The notes: generated by a model from the letters alone, not told the origin. DNA of 64,000 nt from Blastochloris tepida (GCF_003966715.1 NZ_AP018907.1:2654001-2718000), one strand, 5' to 3'. Shown: positions 29,117 through 38,678, numbered from the stretch's first letter. Translations and numbers: made by a program.

Positions 29117-29291
29117 ATCGGCCGCGGCCGGCAGCGACAAGCGATGGCCCTGCGGCCCCGCCATCCCGAATCGCTCCCCCAGCGGCACGCCGATTCGGCT
29201 GGCCGGGAGACGTGCCAAGCCCACCCGCGCAAAAGGCGGCCGCCCGGCGGCGTCTGGTGGTCCCGACCAGGAGAGTTCCGGGTCGGACAAT

Positions 29292-29417
29292 TAGAGCATT
29301 TTCCGCACAAGTGGATGCCGGTTGTGCGAAAGACCCGAAGGGCCGCGTCAGCGAAAATGCGACAAACCAGAAACTTAGAGCGTCCGATCTGATGTAGTCA
29401 GATCGGATCACGCTCTA
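29292..29417. repeat. RIME-like AGAGCATTTTCCGC repeat, copy B, with adjoining palindrome
   Basis: TAGAGCATTTTCCGCACAA pairs with TTGTGCG and further on CGAAAATGCG, with a ~24-base insertion between. Immediately after (29378-29417) comes a second palindrome: AGAGCGTCCGATCTGA and TCAGATCGGATCACGCTCT. Both types are widespread in Rhizobiales intergenic DNA. Confidence 0.65.
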
Positions 29418-30015
29418 GAGGCGTGTGGATCCGAAGCCTTTCCCGCAGAGGTGGGGGCACCGTTGCGCAAGACGATGCGGACTTTCGGAAGACGAGCGCG
29501 CCCGGCCTGAAGACGTCGGCACGAGACCGCAGGCAGAGACCGCGAGCGCAGAAGGCTCGAAGGTCGGGAAAGCTCGGAGTTCCGGTTAAATGGCCAAGCC
29601 TCCGGTTTGGCAACAGCCAAGGCAACGTTGACCCAAGGAGAGTGAAGATAGCCAACTAGATTTTCCCGCCTCATGCTGACCTGCGCCGCTGCCGCCAGAC
29701 CAGACTTCGGAAGAATCGAATTGGACATCAACTTTGAGCCAATTCATCCAATTCCGGCTTGAATATCCACAGACAATGCGGTGTTTCCGCGTGCCGAGCG
29801 CCGCTCGGACGGCGAGCGAAGTTCGTAAAATCGAATCAAGTAATCAAATGCACCCATTTCTGACGGACTTATGCTTGCTTTCGATCTGCAGTTTCGCCTA
29901 GTGTTGCCACGCTCGGCGCAAGCCTAGTCGGATCGGAAATCTAGGTGACGCACCGTTACTTCCACAACATTTGTTGCACTCAATCGACATCCCAGCGAAA
30001 TCCTTGAGGAATCCC
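29418..30015. other. Gene-free, AT-richer region before the RTX-Hint gene
   Basis: I see no gene in this stretch. The last ~370 bases are clearly less G+C-rich than the flanks (for example AAAATCGAATCAAGTAATCAAATG near 29827). That composition is typical of a promoter region or of transferred DNA at the left edge of the accessory region. Confidence 0.5.
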
Positions 30016-31329
30016 ATGCCCAGCCCGATACTCGGAACGTCCGATGACGATGTGTTGGACGGCACGTCCGGCGACGACATCATTTATGGAAAGGCCGGCG
30101 ATGACACCCTCACCGGCGGCGCTGGCGCTGACGAACTCCGCGGCGGCCGCGGCGACGACACGGTTTCGGGCGGCGCCGGTGAGGACATCATCTATGGCGG
30201 CGACGGTGACGACAGCATCGACGGCGGCCGGGGCGACGACGAGATCTCCGGCGGCACCGGCGACGACACCATCGATGGCGGCCTCGGCAGCGACGTGATC
30301 CATGGCGGCGCGGGCGACGACACCGTCGACGGCGGCCGCGGCGATGACGAGATTTATGGCGGCACCGGCGACGACCGCATCAGCGGCGGTGCCGGCAGCG
30401 ACCTGCTCTCCGGCGGCGCGGGCGACGATACCATCGACGGCGGTCGCGGCGACGACGAGATCCATGGCGGCGCCGGCGACGACAGGATCGATGGCGGCCG
30501 CGGCGACGACGAAATCTATGGCGGCGCCGGGGACGATGTGATCACCGGCGGCAAGGGCGACGATTTCATCAAGGGTGGTGCCGGCGAGGACACCGTCGTC
30601 TTCGCGGGCAACCGTGACGACTATACCATCGTCGCCGAGTCCGACGGCACGTTCTCCATCACCAACAGGATCACGGGCGAGACCGACACGGTCGATTTCG
30701 ACGTCGAGAACGCCCGGTTCGACGACGGGACCGTGACGATCTGCTTCATGCCGGGCACGATGATTCGCACCCCCGCCGGCGAGGCGGCGGTCGAGACGCT
30801 CCAGGCGGGCGACCTCGTCCTGACCCGCGAAGGCGCCGCCCAGCCGGTGCGCTGGATCGGCCGCCAGACCGTCTCCACCCGATTCGGCGACCCGCTGCGC
30901 GTGCTGCCGATCCGCATCCGGGCCGGCGCCCTCGGCGACAATGTTCCGACCCGCGATCTCTTGATCTCGCCGGACCACGCCATCCTGGTCGATGGTGCGC
31001 TCATCCATGCCGGCGCGCTTGTGAACGGCACCTCGATCGTGCGCGAACGCGACGTCCCCGAGGTCTTCACCTACTACCATGTCGAGCTCGACGACCATTC
31101 GCTGGTCCTCGCCGAGAACACTCCGGCGGAAACCTTCGTCGACAATGTCGAGCGGCTGAACTTCGACAACTGGGACGAGTATCAGGCGCTCTATCCCGAG
31201 GGCAAGACGATCACCGAGCTGCCCTATCCGCGGGCCAAGGCGCACCGTCAGGTGCCGGTCGCGCTGCGGGTTCAGCTTGCGGCGCGCGCCCAGGCGATCG
31301 GCGCTGCGGTCGAGAAGGCCGTGGCCTGA
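30016..31329 (+). CDS. RTX-repeat protein with C-terminal Hint domain (Hint-1)
   Basis: A 437-residue protein. Residues ~8-205 are about twenty RTX nonapeptides (GGxGxDxI/L, e.g. GGRGDDEIYGGTGDDRI), which bind Ca2+ and usually go with type I secretion. After a short linker the Hint_2 (hedgehog/intein) domain starts at Cys243 (CFMPGTMIRTPAGE) and runs through LQAGDLVLT, VRWIGRQTV, LLISPDHAILVDG and FTYYHVELDDHSLVLAE. The Cys is the residue that makes the thioester in self-cleaving relatives. ATG 30016 is preferred, having TTGAGGA just upstream; a TTG at 29971 is possible. Its Hint domain is paralogous to the inverted gene at 45271. Confidence 0.85.
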   Translation: MPSPILGTSDDDVLDGTSGDDIIYGKAGDDTLTGGAGADELRGGRGDDTVSGGAGEDIIYGGDGDDSIDGGRGDDEISGGTGDDTIDGGLGSDVIHGGAGDDTVDGGRGDDEIYGGTGDDRISGGAGSDLLSGGAGDDTIDGGRGDDEIHGGAGDDRIDGGRGDDEIYGGAGDDVITGGKGDDFIKGGAGEDTVVFAGNRDDYTIVAESDGTFSITNRITGETDTVDFDVENARFDDGTVTICFMPGTMIRTPAGEAAVETLQAGDLVLTREGAAQPVRWIGRQTVSTRFGDPLRVLPIRIRAGALGDNVPTRDLLISPDHAILVDGALIHAGALVNGTSIVRERDVPEVFTYYHVELDDHSLVLAENTPAETFVDNVERLNFDNWDEYQALYPEGKTITELPYPRAKAHRQVPVALRVQLAARAQAIGAAVEKAVA

Positions 31330-31840
31330 TGACACCGAGTTGGAGTCCGGCCCCACCGGCCGGACACCAACTTCTGCGGCTTCCGGCAGGCCGTAGGATT
31401 TCGGCCGGAGGCTGGGTGATTCTTCCACCCGAGATTCTTGCTCCCGAGATTCTTGCGCCCGTGATTTTTGCGTCCTTGATGACATGAATTTCCGGGCCGC
31501 CGATGGTCGCGCGCCCCTGCGTGCGCCGCCTCAGCCTGCCTGGGCCAATCCCCAATTGCGCAGCCCGCGCCTGTTTGGCGGCGATCCGCGGTCATGATAC
31601 GAAATCCGTCCGAATGGCCGGCGGTTCGCGCCCGGCCGGCGGTGCACGAATCCCCCATGTCAGCTCGCGAGGCCGTTCCCCGGACTGCTTCCCGGCTTGG
31701 CGGCGGAATCGCCCGGAGGCTTTCGCCGCCCCCCGGGAGACGTCCGGTGCCGGCGGCTCCTGTTCCGCTTGAGACCAAGAGACTCACCCGACCCAAGGCA
31801 GACGAGTTGAAGTCTTCATCGTCTCCCTGAGTATTCCGGC
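31330..31840. other. Gene-free region between RTX-Hint and the giant TPR gene
   Basis: It contains a hairpin just after the stop (GTCCGGCC/GGCCGGAC, 31345-31365), possibly a terminator without a T run, and a four-unit 15-bp tandem repeat at 31418-31477. The rest shows no recognisable gene on either strand. Confidence 0.55.
31418..31477. repeat. 15-bp tandem repeat, four units
   Basis: Units GATTCTTCCACCCGA, GATTCTTGCTCCCGA, GATTCTTGCGCCCGT and GATTTTTGCGTCCTT follow without gaps. Each 15-base unit would be five codons in any frame, but no gene is recognisable around them. Slippage-prone, so copy number may vary between strains. Confidence 0.8.
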
Positions 31841-34800
31841 ATGGCCCTTCCGCCCCCCAGCTCCGACCGCCTGCTCGGCTACGCCTATCTGGTCACGGTC
31901 CTGGGCGATCAATACCGCGTTCTGGACGGGAATATTCTTGGCAGCCAGGACAGCGCGACGGTCGTCAGCGGCGACCCGGCCAGGGACGGCCAAGCCGGAG
32001 AGCGCAGGGCGGGCGATGGCGTTCACGCCAAGGCCGGCCCTGGTGCGGCGTGGGGAAATCCGGGCGACATCCGGTTGCGCATCGCCGGGTCCGGGCTGGT
32101 CAATGGCGACTACAGCCTCGTGTCGGTCGCCGAGATCGGCGGCCTGTACGGACTCATCGCCTCGAACGGCAAGCTCTGCATCTTCGTCACGCGAAACGAG
32201 TACAGGCCGTCCGATCCCAGCGCGCGGACACTGAAACTGCTCCCCGGGGCGGCCTGTCAGGCGGTTCTGGGCACGCTGGTCGAAACGCCGCGCCCTGCCG
32301 TCCGCCCCCCGCCCCCGTCATCGCCGGCCTCGCCGCCGCCCGCCAAGGCGCCCGTGCCGGTGCAGGTGCCGGTGCAGGTGCCGGCGCAGGACACGCCGTC
32401 GGCGGCGCCCGCGGTGGAACCGGCTCCCCCGGCGCAGGCTGCGGCCCCCGCCGAGGCTCCTGCTGCAGAGGCTCCTGCCATCGAGGTTCCTGCAGTCGAG
32501 GTTCCCGCCGCAGAAGCTCCTGCTGTCGCGTCCCCTGCCATTGAGGCCCCCGCCGCCGAACCGGGGCCTGTCGCCACGCCGGAGCTCGCAGCTGCCGCTC
32601 CGCCGGATATTTCGGGTCTGCTCAAGCGTGCCCACGCGCTGCGCCAGGGCGGCGATCGCGAGGCGGCGCTCGCCGCCTTCCAGACCGCGGCCGAAGCCGC
32701 GCCCGACAATGCCGATGTGCGCGTCGAGGCCGCCCACGATCTGCGCGCGCTTGGCCGGACCGGCGAGGCCGAGGCGGCCTGCCGAGCGGCGCTCGCCATC
32801 GATCCCCGGAATTTCGGCGCGGTTCGCCTGCTGGCGATCCTGTTCAAGGCGCGCGGCGCGCTCGACGAGGCGTTGCAGCAGTGGGACGCGGCGGCCGCCC
32901 TGCGGCCCGGCGATGCCGGCATTGCCGCCGAGCGCGGCAACCTGCTGCGCCAGCTCGGCCGGCTGGAGGCCGCCGAGACCGCCTTCCGCGAGGGGCTCGA
33001 CCGTGATCCCGCGAATGTCGGCCTGCTTGCCGGGCTCGGCCACACGCTGCGCCAGCGCGGCGACCGCGAGGGGGCACGCGCCGCCTTCCAGGCTGCGGCC
33101 GAGGCCGCACCCGGCAATGCTACCCTGCGCGTTGATGTCGCCTATGATCTGCGCGCGCTCGACCGCGCCGGCGAAGCCGAGGCGGTGTGCCGGGCGGCGC
33201 TCGGCATCGACCCCCGCCATCTCGCCGCGCTGCGGCTGCTGGCGAACCTGCTCAAAGCGCGCGGCGCCCTCGATCTGGCGCTCCAGCAGCTGGACGCGGC
33301 GCTGGTGCTGGCGCCTGACGATGCCGGCCTTGCCGGCGAACGCAGCAACCTGCTGCGCCAGCTCGGCCGGGCAGACGACGCCGAAGCCGCCTTCCGCCAG
33401 GGGCTGGCGCAAAACCCGACCAATGTCGGCCTGCTCGCCGGGCTCGGCCACACGCTGCGCCAGCGCGGCGACCGCCAGGGCGCGCTGGCCGCCTTCCAGG
33501 CCGCGGCCGAGGTGGCGACCGGCCCGACCAACCTCAATCTGCGCGTCGATGTCGCCCACGAATTGCGCGCCCTCGGCCGCGCCGCCGAGGCCGAGGCGGC
33601 GTGCCGGGCCGCGCTCGACATCGACCCCCGGCATCTCGGCGCCCTGCGGCTGCTGGCGAGCCTGCAGAAGGGGCGCGGCGCGCTCGACGAGGCGCTCCGC
33701 CACTTGGATGCGGCCTCGGCGCTCGCCCCCGATGACGGCGGCCTCGCTGGCGAGCGCGGCAACCTGCTGCGCCAGCTCGGCCGGGCAGACGACGCCGAAG
33801 CCGCCTTCCGCCAGGGGCTGGCACGAAACCCGGCCAATGTCGGCCTGCTCGCCGGGCTCGGCCACACGTTGCGCCAGCGCGGCGACCGCCAGGGCTCGCT
33901 CGCCGCCTTCCAGGCCGCGGCCGAGGCCGCCCCCGACAATGCGAACCTGCGGGTCGACGTCGCCCATGATCTGCGCGCCCTCGGCCGCGGCGACGAGGCG
34001 GAGGCGGCGTGCCGGGCCGCGCTCGACATCGACCCCCGCCATACCGCCGCCCTGCGGCTGCTGGCGAGCCTGCTGAAGGGGCGCGGCGCAATCGAAGAGG
34101 CGCTCCGGCTTTTGGACGCGGCCTCGGCGCTCGCCCCCGACGATGCCGGCCTCGCTGGCGAGCGCGGCAACCTGCTGCGCCAGCTCGGCCGGGCAGACGC
34201 CGCCGAAGCCGCCTTCCGCCAGGGACTGGAGCGCAGCCCCGGCAATGTCGGCCTGCTTGCCGGGCTCGGCCATACGCTGCGCCAGCGCGGCGACCGCCAG
34301 GGCGCGCTCGCGGCTTTCCAGGACGCGGCCGAAGCCGCCCCCGACAACGCGAACCTGCGGGTCGACATCGCCTATGACCTCGACGAGCTCGGCCGGCCGG
34401 AGGAGGCCGAGGCGGCGGCCCGGGCGGCCCTGGACATCCAGCCCGGACATGCCGCAGCGGCGCGGCTGCTTGCGAATTTCCTGCGGCGCCGGGGCGCGTT
34501 CCAGGCTGCCGCCGCGACGCTCGAGGCGGCGGCGCAACAGGCGGGCGGCGATCCGGCGTTCGAGAACGAGTACGGCCACTTCCTGCTGCAGACCGGCGAG
34601 ATCGACCGGGCGGAGGAGCGGTTCCGCGCCCTGCTCGCCGCCGACCCCGCGCATGCCGGCGCCCTGATGGGGCTCGGCCACGTCCACATGGAGCGCCAGC
34701 AGCACGCCGAGGCCGAGACGGCGTTCCGCGCCGTGCTGGCGATCGAGCCGCGGCACACCGGCGCGCATATGGCGCTTGGCCATCTCGCCCGCCGGCAGGG

Positions 34801-36739
34801 CCAGCGCGCGGCGGCGCTGGCGCTGTTCGAGGCCGCACGCGCCGCCGACCCGGCCGCCCCCGAGCCGCGGATCGAGACCGCCGCCGAGTTGCGCGACCAG
34901 GGCGATTTTGCGGCCGCGCGCGCCCTGCTGGAACAGGTTCTCGCCGACCGCCCGGACCACCTGCACGCCCGCCTGCAGCTCGGCCTGCTGATGCGCCGGC
35001 AGGGCGAGCGGGCGGCGGCGGCGGCCGTGTTCGAGGAGGCGGCGCGGCGCCACCCCAACCGCGTCTGGCCGCATCTCGAGCTCAGCATCGAGCGCCGCGC
35101 CGCCGGCCAGCCGGCGGAGGCCAAGGCGCTGCTGGACAAGGCCCTGTCGCTCGAGCCCGGCAATCTCGGCGTGCTGCTGCCGGCGCTCGACTTCGCCCGC
35201 CTCGCCGAGGATGCCGAGGCCGAGCGCCGGCTGATCGCCACGCTGCTTGAGCATCACGCCAAGCGGCCGGCGATCTATCCGCCGATCGCCCAGGCGCTGG
35301 CCGACCTCGGCGACGAGGCTGACGCGTTCATCGTGCTGGACCATGCCGAGCGCCGCTTCGGCCTGCGCCCGGAGATCGCGGCGACCCGCGCCGACCTGCT
35401 GCGCCAGGCCGGGCGGCTGCCCGAGGCGCAGGCGGAGCTCGACGCCGTGCCGGCGACGGTGGAGCCGAACTTCTATCTCTTCTCCCAGCGCGTGCTGGTG
35501 GCGACGGCCCTCGCCGACTGGCCGCGGGCGGAAGCCCTGCTGGCGGCACCGCCCGCCCACAACACCCACGACCGCGCCCGCGTCGCATTCTTCCGCGGCC
35601 AGATCGCCGACGCCCGGCGGCGCTACGACGCGGCAATCGCTGCCTATACCGAGGCGCTGGCGGGAAACCCGGAGGACGGCTGGGGCCATGCCGAGCTGGC
35701 GCGGGTGCGGGTTCTCACGCTCGACCCGGAGGCGGCGCGCGCCCACCTGACGCGGGCGGTGCAACTCAACGCCGCGGCCAACCGCCTGCGCGGCCAGTCG
35801 CTCAACATCTCCCAGCACCATCTCGGCCAGATTCTCGACGAGTTCCTGCTCGACCGGGCCCTGCTTGCCGAACTGCGGCGGACCCTGGCGCTGGCGGACG
35901 GCCCGGCCATCGCCGCGCTCGCCGCCATCGTGCGCGCCCATCCCGACCATACGCCGAGCGCGATGCTGCTGCTGATCCGGCTGCGGCAGGCCGGCCTCTT
36001 CGACCGACCGGCCGCCGCGCCGCGCGGGCCCGGCCCGATCCCGCGCCGCATCATCCAGTTCTGGGACGAGCCCGAGCCGCCGGCCGGCATTGCCGGGCTG
36101 ATGGCGGGGTGGCGGGGCACCAACCCGGGCTGGGAGCATGTGCGCCACGACGATGCCAGCGCGCTCGCCTTCCTCAAGGCGCACCACCCGCCGGCGGTGG
36201 TGCGGGCGTTCCGGCTGTCGCGCCACCCGGCGCAGCGCGCCGACATCTTCCGGCTGGCGCATCTGGCGGTGACCGGCGGCGTCTATGTCGATGCCGACGA
36301 CCGCGCGCTGACCCCGCTCGATGCGGTGATCCCGCCCGCGGTGCGGCTGTTCGCCTACCAGGAGAATTACGGCACCATCGGCAACAATGTGCTGGCCGCG
36401 GCGCCCGGCCATCCGGTGATCGCCGGCGCACTGGCCGAGGTGACCGCCGCCATCAATCGCGGCGACAACGATCATCTGTGGCTCGCCACCGGCCCGGGGC
36501 TGGTGACGCGCGCCGTGGCACGGCATCTCGCCGGCCACATCGCCACGGCCCTGCCCGCCGCGGCGCCCGGCTCATCGACCCCCGCGGCGGCGGCCGAGGC
36601 GCTCACGCGGCTGAGCCGCGACTGGCAGGGCGAGCTGGCGATCCTCGAACAGGGCGAACTGCAGCGCCATGTCGGCCTGCACTGCCGAATGCCGTATAAG
36701 AAGACACCCAAGCATTGGGGAAGAGCAAACCGTCCGTGA
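31841..36739 (+). CDS. Giant TPR protein with C-terminal DXD sugar transferase domain
   Basis: 1632 residues. Residues 1-150 form an unfamiliar globular domain (YAYLVTVLGDQYRVLDGN...), and 150-260 is a Pro/Ala/Val-rich linker. About 260-1390 holds some thirty TPRs, including five almost identical ~136-residue blocks beginning (L)LAGLGHTLRQRGDR. From ~1399 comes a Gly_transf_sug (Och1-like) domain: IPRRIIQFWDEPEPP, WRGTNPGWEH, ADIFRLAHLAVTGGVYVDADDR with the DxD at 1484-1486. It is likely a cytoplasmic glycosyltransferase whose TPRs bind protein. The last 42 codons recur inverted at 44962-45087. It follows the RTX-Hint gene by 511 bases. Confidence 0.85.
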   Translation: MALPPPSSDRLLGYAYLVTVLGDQYRVLDGNILGSQDSATVVSGDPARDGQAGERRAGDGVHAKAGPGAAWGNPGDIRLRIAGSGLVNGDYSLVSVAEIGGLYGLIASNGKLCIFVTRNEYRPSDPSARTLKLLPGAACQAVLGTLVETPRPAVRPPPPSSPASPPPAKAPVPVQVPVQVPAQDTPSAAPAVEPAPPAQAAAPAEAPAAEAPAIEVPAVEVPAAEAPAVASPAIEAPAAEPGPVATPELAAAAPPDISGLLKRAHALRQGGDREAALAAFQTAAEAAPDNADVRVEAAHDLRALGRTGEAEAACRAALAIDPRNFGAVRLLAILFKARGALDEALQQWDAAAALRPGDAGIAAERGNLLRQLGRLEAAETAFREGLDRDPANVGLLAGLGHTLRQRGDREGARAAFQAAAEAAPGNATLRVDVAYDLRALDRAGEAEAVCRAALGIDPRHLAALRLLANLLKARGALDLALQQLDAALVLAPDDAGLAGERSNLLRQLGRADDAEAAFRQGLAQNPTNVGLLAGLGHTLRQRGDRQGALAAFQAAAEVATGPTNLNLRVDVAHELRALGRAAEAEAACRAALDIDPRHLGALRLLASLQKGRGALDEALRHLDAASALAPDDGGLAGERGNLLRQLGRADDAEAAFRQGLARNPANVGLLAGLGHTLRQRGDRQGSLAAFQAAAEAAPDNANLRVDVAHDLRALGRGDEAEAACRAALDIDPRHTAALRLLASLLKGRGAIEEALRLLDAASALAPDDAGLAGERGNLLRQLGRADAAEAAFRQGLERSPGNVGLLAGLGHTLRQRGDRQGALAAFQDAAEAAPDNANLRVDIAYDLDELGRPEEAEAAARAALDIQPGHAAAARLLANFLRRRGAFQAAAATLEAAAQQAGGDPAFENEYGHFLLQTGEIDRAEERFRALLAADPAHAGALMGLGHVHMERQQHAEAETAFRAVLAIEPRHTGAHMALGHLARRQGQRAAALALFEAARAADPAAPEPRIETAAELRDQGDFAAARALLEQVLADRPDHLHARLQLGLLMRRQGERAAAAAVFEEAARRHPNRVWPHLELSIERRAAGQPAEAKALLDKALSLEPGNLGVLLPALDFARLAEDAEAERRLIATLLEHHAKRPAIYPPIAQALADLGDEADAFIVLDHAERRFGLRPEIAATRADLLRQAGRLPEAQAELDAVPATVEPNFYLFSQRVLVATALADWPRAEALLAAPPAHNTHDRARVAFFRGQIADARRRYDAAIAAYTEALAGNPEDGWGHAELARVRVLTLDPEAARAHLTRAVQLNAAANRLRGQSLNISQHHLGQILDEFLLDRALLAELRRTLALADGPAIAALAAIVRAHPDHTPSAMLLLIRLRQAGLFDRPAAAPRGPGPIPRRIIQFWDEPEPPAGIAGLMAGWRGTNPGWEHVRHDDASALAFLKAHHPPAVVRAFRLSRHPAQRADIFRLAHLAVTGGVYVDADDRALTPLDAVIPPAVRLFAYQENYGTIGNNVLAAAPGHPVIAGALAEVTAAINRGDNDHLWLATGPGLVTRAVARHLAGHIATALPAAAPGSSTPAAAAEALTRLSRDWQGELAILEQGELQRHVGLHCRMPYKKTPKHWGRANRP
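32629..34380 (+). repeat. Five ~408-bp direct repeats inside the TPR gene
   Basis: Blocks begin near 32629, 33023, 33430, 33841 and 34249, each encoding four TPRs in about 136 residues. The last three are nearly identical at DNA level over long stretches (for example GGCGAGCGCGGCAACCTGCT recurs). The first is the most diverged. This suggests recent unequal crossing-over and possible length variation. Confidence 0.8.
36601..36726. repeat. 126-bp inverted repeat, left copy (3' end of TPR-transferase gene)
   Basis: Matches the reverse complement of 44962-45087 with three mismatches by my base-by-base reading. It encodes the C-terminus LTRLSRDWQGELAILEQGEL...KKTPKHWGRA. Similarity stops abruptly at 36726, a few codons before the stop. 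Together the two copies bracket an 8.4-kb segment with the glycan genes. Confidence 0.9.
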
Positions 36740-36760
36740 AGACGGACATTGAGCGCTGGT

Positions 36761-36879
36761 TCAGATGAACCGTGGTGCGAGGAGTGCGGCCCAGAGGGCA
36801 CGCAAGATCCGCTTGGCTTGTTGTGGCCGCGATAGCCGCGGTCGACATGGATGCGCCCGACGGCGACGCCGGTGAGCCT
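36761..36879 (-). mobile_element. IS5-type transposase remnant, C-terminal
   Basis: On the minus strand the peptide LTGVAVGRIHVDRGYRGHN is the conserved DDE-domain segment of IS5-family transposases. It runs, after a frame change and loss of the region in between, into AKRILRALWAALLAPRFI and a stop at 36761, which is how these transposases end. The conserved Glu/HLKAEHRMGRN region is missing, so the element is dead. A second fragment of a related transposase is at 45147-45183. Confidence 0.7.
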
Positions 36880-37415
36880 CCCCGACCGGCGAATCCTCGC
36901 CTCCAAGAAACACGATCCTCCCGATCCGGCATCCGAAATTGCGGGAGATCCTCGGTCTTGGACAGCCACTCCTTCATGAACGAGTGCTGCCAAACGCCGA
37001 TCCCTACGCCCTCTCAAGCGCCTCGCGATAACTTCGCGGGTAATTCTATTTTTAATAGAAAAAATCAATCCTAGATAAGAAGTCATTCCGCTCGCCGGCG
37101 AATCAAGCTGTCATCCGGCGCTCAGCCGAGTATGGTTACCAAACATAGACTCGAATTGAGAAGCTGCCACCCGCGCAAGGCGGCGGTTGCTTACTTTTGG
37201 GGGAAGTGACGCTTTCCGCTGTCATGTCGCTATGCTATCCGCCATATGGAACAAGGCGCGCCGGAGAAGGAAATCGCCCGTGCCGCCCGCGGCGTATCTT
37301 CACCCCCAAGGGGAATATTGCTGCGGATAATCCAGAAAAGTCGAGAAAAATTTCATCAGACTTCGATGAGCAAGACAATTATTATAAATTGGCGGACCTG
37401 ATGTTGAAGGCGGCG

Positions 37416-37445
37416 CAATATATTCTTGGGCAATATATTCCTGGG
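37416..37445. repeat. Two 15-bp direct repeats
   Basis: CAATATATTCTTGGG and CAATATATTCCTGGG follow each other directly, in an AT-rich pocket 160-190 bases upstream of rfbB. They could be part of the promoter region or a trace of a small duplication. Confidence 0.65.
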
Positions 37446-37607
37446 AATGTCGTTTCGCCCCGGCGCCAACGCGCGGCCGGCGGCAGTCCCGGCCCCGGCG
37501 CGTGCCGCGGCTGGGAGACGCAACCCCGCCCGCCTGCCGGCGCCGGCCCCATCCGCCGCGCGGCCGGTCTCCCCTCCCGCACCCCATCAGCCTGAGAGCC
37601 GCCGATC

Positions 37608-38678
37608 ATGCGTTTCGCTGGCAAGACCATCTTCGTCACCGGCGGCGCCGGCTTCATCGGCTCGGCGGTGGTGCGCCACCTGCTCGATGACACCGCGGCC
37701 CGCGTCGTCAACCTCGACAAGCTCACTTACGCGGCGAACCTCGCCTCGATCCCGCAAGCGGAAGGCCACCCGCGCTACGCCTTCGCCAGGGTCGACATCT
37801 GCGACGGTGCGGCGCTGCGCCGGCTGTTCGACACCTACGCGCCCGACGCGGTGATGAACCTCGCCGCCGAGAGCCATGTCGACCGCTCGATCGACGGGCC
37901 GGGCGCGTTCATCACGACCAATATCGTCGGCACCTTCACGCTGCTGCAGGAGGCGCTGCGCTACTGGCGCGGCCTGCCGGCGGAGCGGGCGGCCGCCTTC
38001 CGCCTGCTGCACGTCTCGACCGACGAGGTCTATGGCTCGTTGGGGCCGGAGGGCCTGTTCACCGAAACCACGCCCTATGCCCCCAACTCGCCCTATTCGG
38101 CGTCGAAGGCTTCCTCCGACCATCTGGTGCGGGCGTGGCGCGAGACCTACGGTCTGCCGACGCTGGTCACCAACTGCTCGAACAATTACGGTCCCTACCA
38201 TTTCCCCGAGAAGCTGATCCCGCACATGATCCTCAAGGGCCTCGCCGGCGAGGCGCTGCCGGTCTATGGCGACGGCCAGAACGTGCGCGACTGGCTCTAT
38301 GTCGCCGACCACGCCCGCGCGCTGAGCCTCGTCGTCGAGCGCGGGCGGGTGGGCGAGACCTACAATGTCGGCGGCCGCAACGAGCGCACCAATCTGGCGG
38401 TGGTCGAGACCATCTGCGACCTGCTCGACCGCTACGCGCCGCAGCCCGCCGGGCCGCACCGGCGGCTGATCAGCTTCGTCACCGACCGGCCGGGGCACGA
38501 CCGCCGCTACGCCATCGACGCCACCAAGCTCGAGACCGAGCTCGGCTGGCGGGCGCAGGAGAGCTTCGACACCGGCATCGACAAGACGGTGCGCTGGTAT
38601 CTGGAAAACCGGGACTGGTGGCAGGCGATCCTGGAGCGCGGCTATCAGGCGAAGCGGATCGGGGTGATGGCACGATGA
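37608..38678 (+). CDS. rfbB: dTDP-glucose 4,6-dehydratase
   Basis: Converts dTDP-glucose to dTDP-4-keto-6-deoxyglucose, the precursor of rhamnose and other deoxy sugars of surface glycans. It has 356 residues, SDR fold. The NAD-binding motif is [12 protein letters not shown] near residue 10; [26 protein letters not shown] (Thr-Asp-Glu catalytic set) and the [14 protein letters not shown] motif with catalytic Tyr/Lys follow. The C-terminal [11 protein letters not shown] and [14 protein letters not shown] blocks are typical. Its stop overlaps the next gene (ATGA). The partners rfbA, rfbC and rfbD are not in the window. Confidence 0.95.
   Translation: MRFAGKTIFVTGGAGFIGSAVVRHLLDDTAARVVNLDKLTYAANLASIPQAEGHPRYAFARVDICDGAALRRLFDTYAPDAVMNLAAESHVDRSIDGPGAFITTNIVGTFTLLQEALRYWRGLPAERAAAFRLLHVSTDEVYGSLGPEGLFTETTPYAPNSPYSASKASSDHLVRAWRETYGLPTLVTNCSNNYGPYHFPEKLIPHMILKGLAGEALPVYGDGQNVRDWLYVADHARALSLVVERGRVGETYNVGGRNERTNLAVVETICDLLDRYAPQPAGPHRRLISFVTDRPGHDRRYAIDATKLETELGWRAQESFDTGIDKTVRWYLENRDWWQAILERGYQAKRIGVMAR

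Larger units (their letters stand above)
36740..37607. other. 868-bp region with IS remnant and no intact gene
   Basis: Right after the TPR-transferase stop lies an internally deleted IS5-type transposase fragment (36761-36879). The rest shows patches of low G+C (37030-37080, 37340-37445) and a pair of 15-bp direct repeats (37416-37445). No intact gene is supported. The rfbB promoter must lie at its right end. Confidence 0.55.

Noticed and set aside
30050..30560. Regular short DNA repeats that could suggest a CRISPR or minisatellite
   Set aside because: The period is that of RTX nonapeptides inside a coding frame. There are no constant repeats with unique spacers.
29980..31485. A long minus-strand open frame opposite the RTX-Hint gene
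   Set aside because: Its product is a repetitive Val/Ala/Asp pattern, the antisense image of the RTX repeats. The plus strand has a ribosome site, RTX repeats and a full Hint domain.
32318..36538. A 1406-codon open frame on the minus strand opposite the TPR-transferase gene
   Set aside because: It mirrors the G+C-rich repeated codons of the plus-strand gene. Its product is Arg/Gly/Ala-rich low complexity with no domain, while the plus strand gives clear TPRs and a DXD transferase.
36880..37086. Extension of the IS remnant at 36761-36879 to the right
   Set aside because: Beyond LTGVAVGRIHVDRGYRGHN I can see no transposase similarity in any minus-strand frame, so the fragment is ended there.
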